NCBI GenBank assembly: GCA_012845835.1
Contig: JABAKD010000012.1
Span: 1,760,620 to 1,824,619 of the forward strand
Source of the DNA: Undaria pinnatifida
Taxonomy: Eukaryota > Sar > Phaeophyceae > Laminariales > Alariaceae
Direction of reading: 5' to 3'
Length of the DNA stretch: 64,000 nucleotides
Shown one piece after another: positions 62,915 through 64,000 of the stretch. The notes below the pieces were generated by a model. That model was given only the letters and a program-made list of their open reading frames with translations. It ran no database searches and was not told the DNA's origin. A program made the position numbers and the translations under genes. Numbering within the stretch: the first letter of the stretch is position 1; each line of letters starts with the position of its first letter.

Positions 62915-63015
62915 GCACAGCCTGCAGCACGCGCGATCGGAGTATCAACCCGTTTGCAGTGGAATATAATACGAGGTTCGATGAAATCTTTGATCTCACA
63001 GGTGTTAGTTGTATT
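62915..63015 (-). repeat. Family A fragment, copy 14
   Basis: 'cacgcgcgatcggagtatca', 'gaggttcgatgaaatctttg' and 'gatctcacaggtgttagttg'. Diverged end fragment. Confidence 0.6.
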
Positions 63016-63191
63016 GTACATCTCCTTAAAACCGAAAATTCCGAAGACCAACGCCCGCACATGGGTGGGGTAGGCCGTGACTGGACCAACTACGGCGGAA
63101 GGCAGTTTGCTCATGGCTGGGGTTTTTGTTAGTGAGTGAGCTTGCGCAAGTCCCACACTTCTCGGACGGATGACTTTTCGGGCGGCTATTT

Positions 63192-63485
63192 CTGCCGCAC
63201 CGGATTCCCAGGGATCAAGTTGGGTCCACATACCCACGCATCGGTATGCAACGGAGGCTGGAGTGGTAACAGCAGTAACGGTGACCGCCGGTAATGACAG
63301 CTTGCGCTGTTACTACCACGGAAACGAGAAAGATTATCTCTGTCGCACCGGATTCCCAGGGATCAAGTTGGGTCCACATATCCACGCATCGGTATGCAAC
63401 GGAGGCTGGAATAGTAACAGCAGTAACGGTGACCACCGGTAGGGACAGCTTGTGCTGTTACTACCACGGGAACGGGAAGGATACC
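63192..63485 (+). repeat. 148-bp tandem duplication with coding character
   Basis: Two copies (63192-63339 and 63340-63485) with few changes. One frame gives CYYHGNEKDYLCRTGFPGIK and then LGPHIHASVCNGGW, a Cys/Gly/His-rich peptide, repeated in another frame because 148 is not a multiple of three. It could be a duplicated exon with flanking intron. Function unknown. Confidence 0.5.
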
Positions 63486-63489
63486 CCAG

Positions 63490-64000
63490 CTAAATAGCGC
63501 TGGATTGCGGATGCAAGGGGGTTAATTGACACACGACACGTCCCACGGTGAAAATGCTTCGAAGTGTTGTGAGCTTAGCCTTTATGTCTGCCCATCCGCC
63601 GGAGGATTAAGAAAAAAAAGATGCAGTACAATGCCGTCCAGGCAGGTCAACTAACGCATTGCGACGCTTCGTGACGATGGAAACCGCCTAGATATACTTT
63701 TCTCCCGCCTACGTTCGCTCCGTCTCCTAATGTACCTGGTTACTTCCCATCTTGTACTCCCCGTCGTACTACAAGACTGATTTATGTGTCAACTTATATA
63801 TGACAAGGCTCCATCTGTAGACAACTACTGCCCGCAAAAATCACAGACGACCTTCTAGATCAAGCAGTCCTGGCTGATCCAGCTCTAGATAGACTAGAAT
63901 GAGAGTTGTGGCCGCTAGCTGCCGCCGACTTTCTAAATCAAGTACTCTGCGCCAACAGAACATACTCTGTACTTCGTGGCCCGTTGACCCTCCCAACCAC
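63490..64000. other. No gene recognised
   Basis: No ORF of note and no repeat shared with the window. Confidence 0.4.

Overview
The window looks like repeat-rich nuclear DNA of a eukaryote. The few credible genes are split by introns, there is no operon structure, and most of the sequence is made of short non-autonomous transposons, SINEs, satellites and decayed retroelements. The retroelement types (a DIRS/Ngaro-like element with a tyrosine recombinase and an 'LADGISRWPR' region, and a LINE with an 'LYADDAGIVS' box) and the GC-rich, CTG/CAG-rich exon style fit a stramenopile, perhaps a brown alga. That assignment is an inference from family knowledge, not proven here.

Layout. 0-4 kb: a field of degenerate CCCATGGG-type palindromes split by repeat family A, a second A copy carrying an 82-bp TTAA mini-element, a hexamer satellite, and a fold-back A element. 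5.5-5.85 kb: tRNA-derived SINE (family E). 6.3-12.2 kb: a plus-strand multi-exon gene for a multi-pass membrane protein, its introns filled with A, B, E and a pogo-like MITE. 12.6-14.6 kb: dead LINE reverse transcriptase. 15.4-17.0 kb: a 1.29-kb element with 54-bp inverted ends, flanked by an 83-bp direct repeat. 17.9-21.7 kb: MITE C followed by four tandem copies of an ~860-bp unit, ending in a 180-bp C tract. 23.9-26.8 kb: MITEs H, C and B. 27.6-30.7 kb: a minus-strand paralogue of the membrane-protein gene, with three exons of exactly the same length as the plus-strand copy. 31-37 kb: A, C and E copies and several candidate exons. 38.15-39.0 kb: an 852-bp hAT-like MITE with an 8-bp target duplication. 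39.2-39.8 kb: B nested inside C. 44.06-44.29 kb: a 64-bp perfect inverted repeat. 44.3-45.8 kb: a direct duplication and an ORF with a PAM2-like motif. 46.4-47.7 kb: A with B nested inside. 47.9-55 kb: a broken minus-strand DIRS/Ngaro-like element (tyrosine recombinase, RNase H, RT, gag-like region) and GC-rich repeat modules carrying two C MITEs. 55-64 kb: A arrays, hairpin arrays K, a ~390-bp duplication L (one copy with B inserted), C with the TTAA element inserted, a coiled-coil pseudogene and a 148-bp tandem duplication.

The best new material is (i) the uncharacterised membrane-protein gene pair, (ii) the tiny TTAA element with two clean insertion sites inside other repeats, (iii) the hAT-like MITE with a dense ACCGTCA array, (iv) three MITE families sharing the terminal core CTACGRTAG, and (v) a strong excess of the 9-mer TACC(A/T)GGTA across the window. 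Exon boundaries come from reading paired copies against each other. No searches were run.
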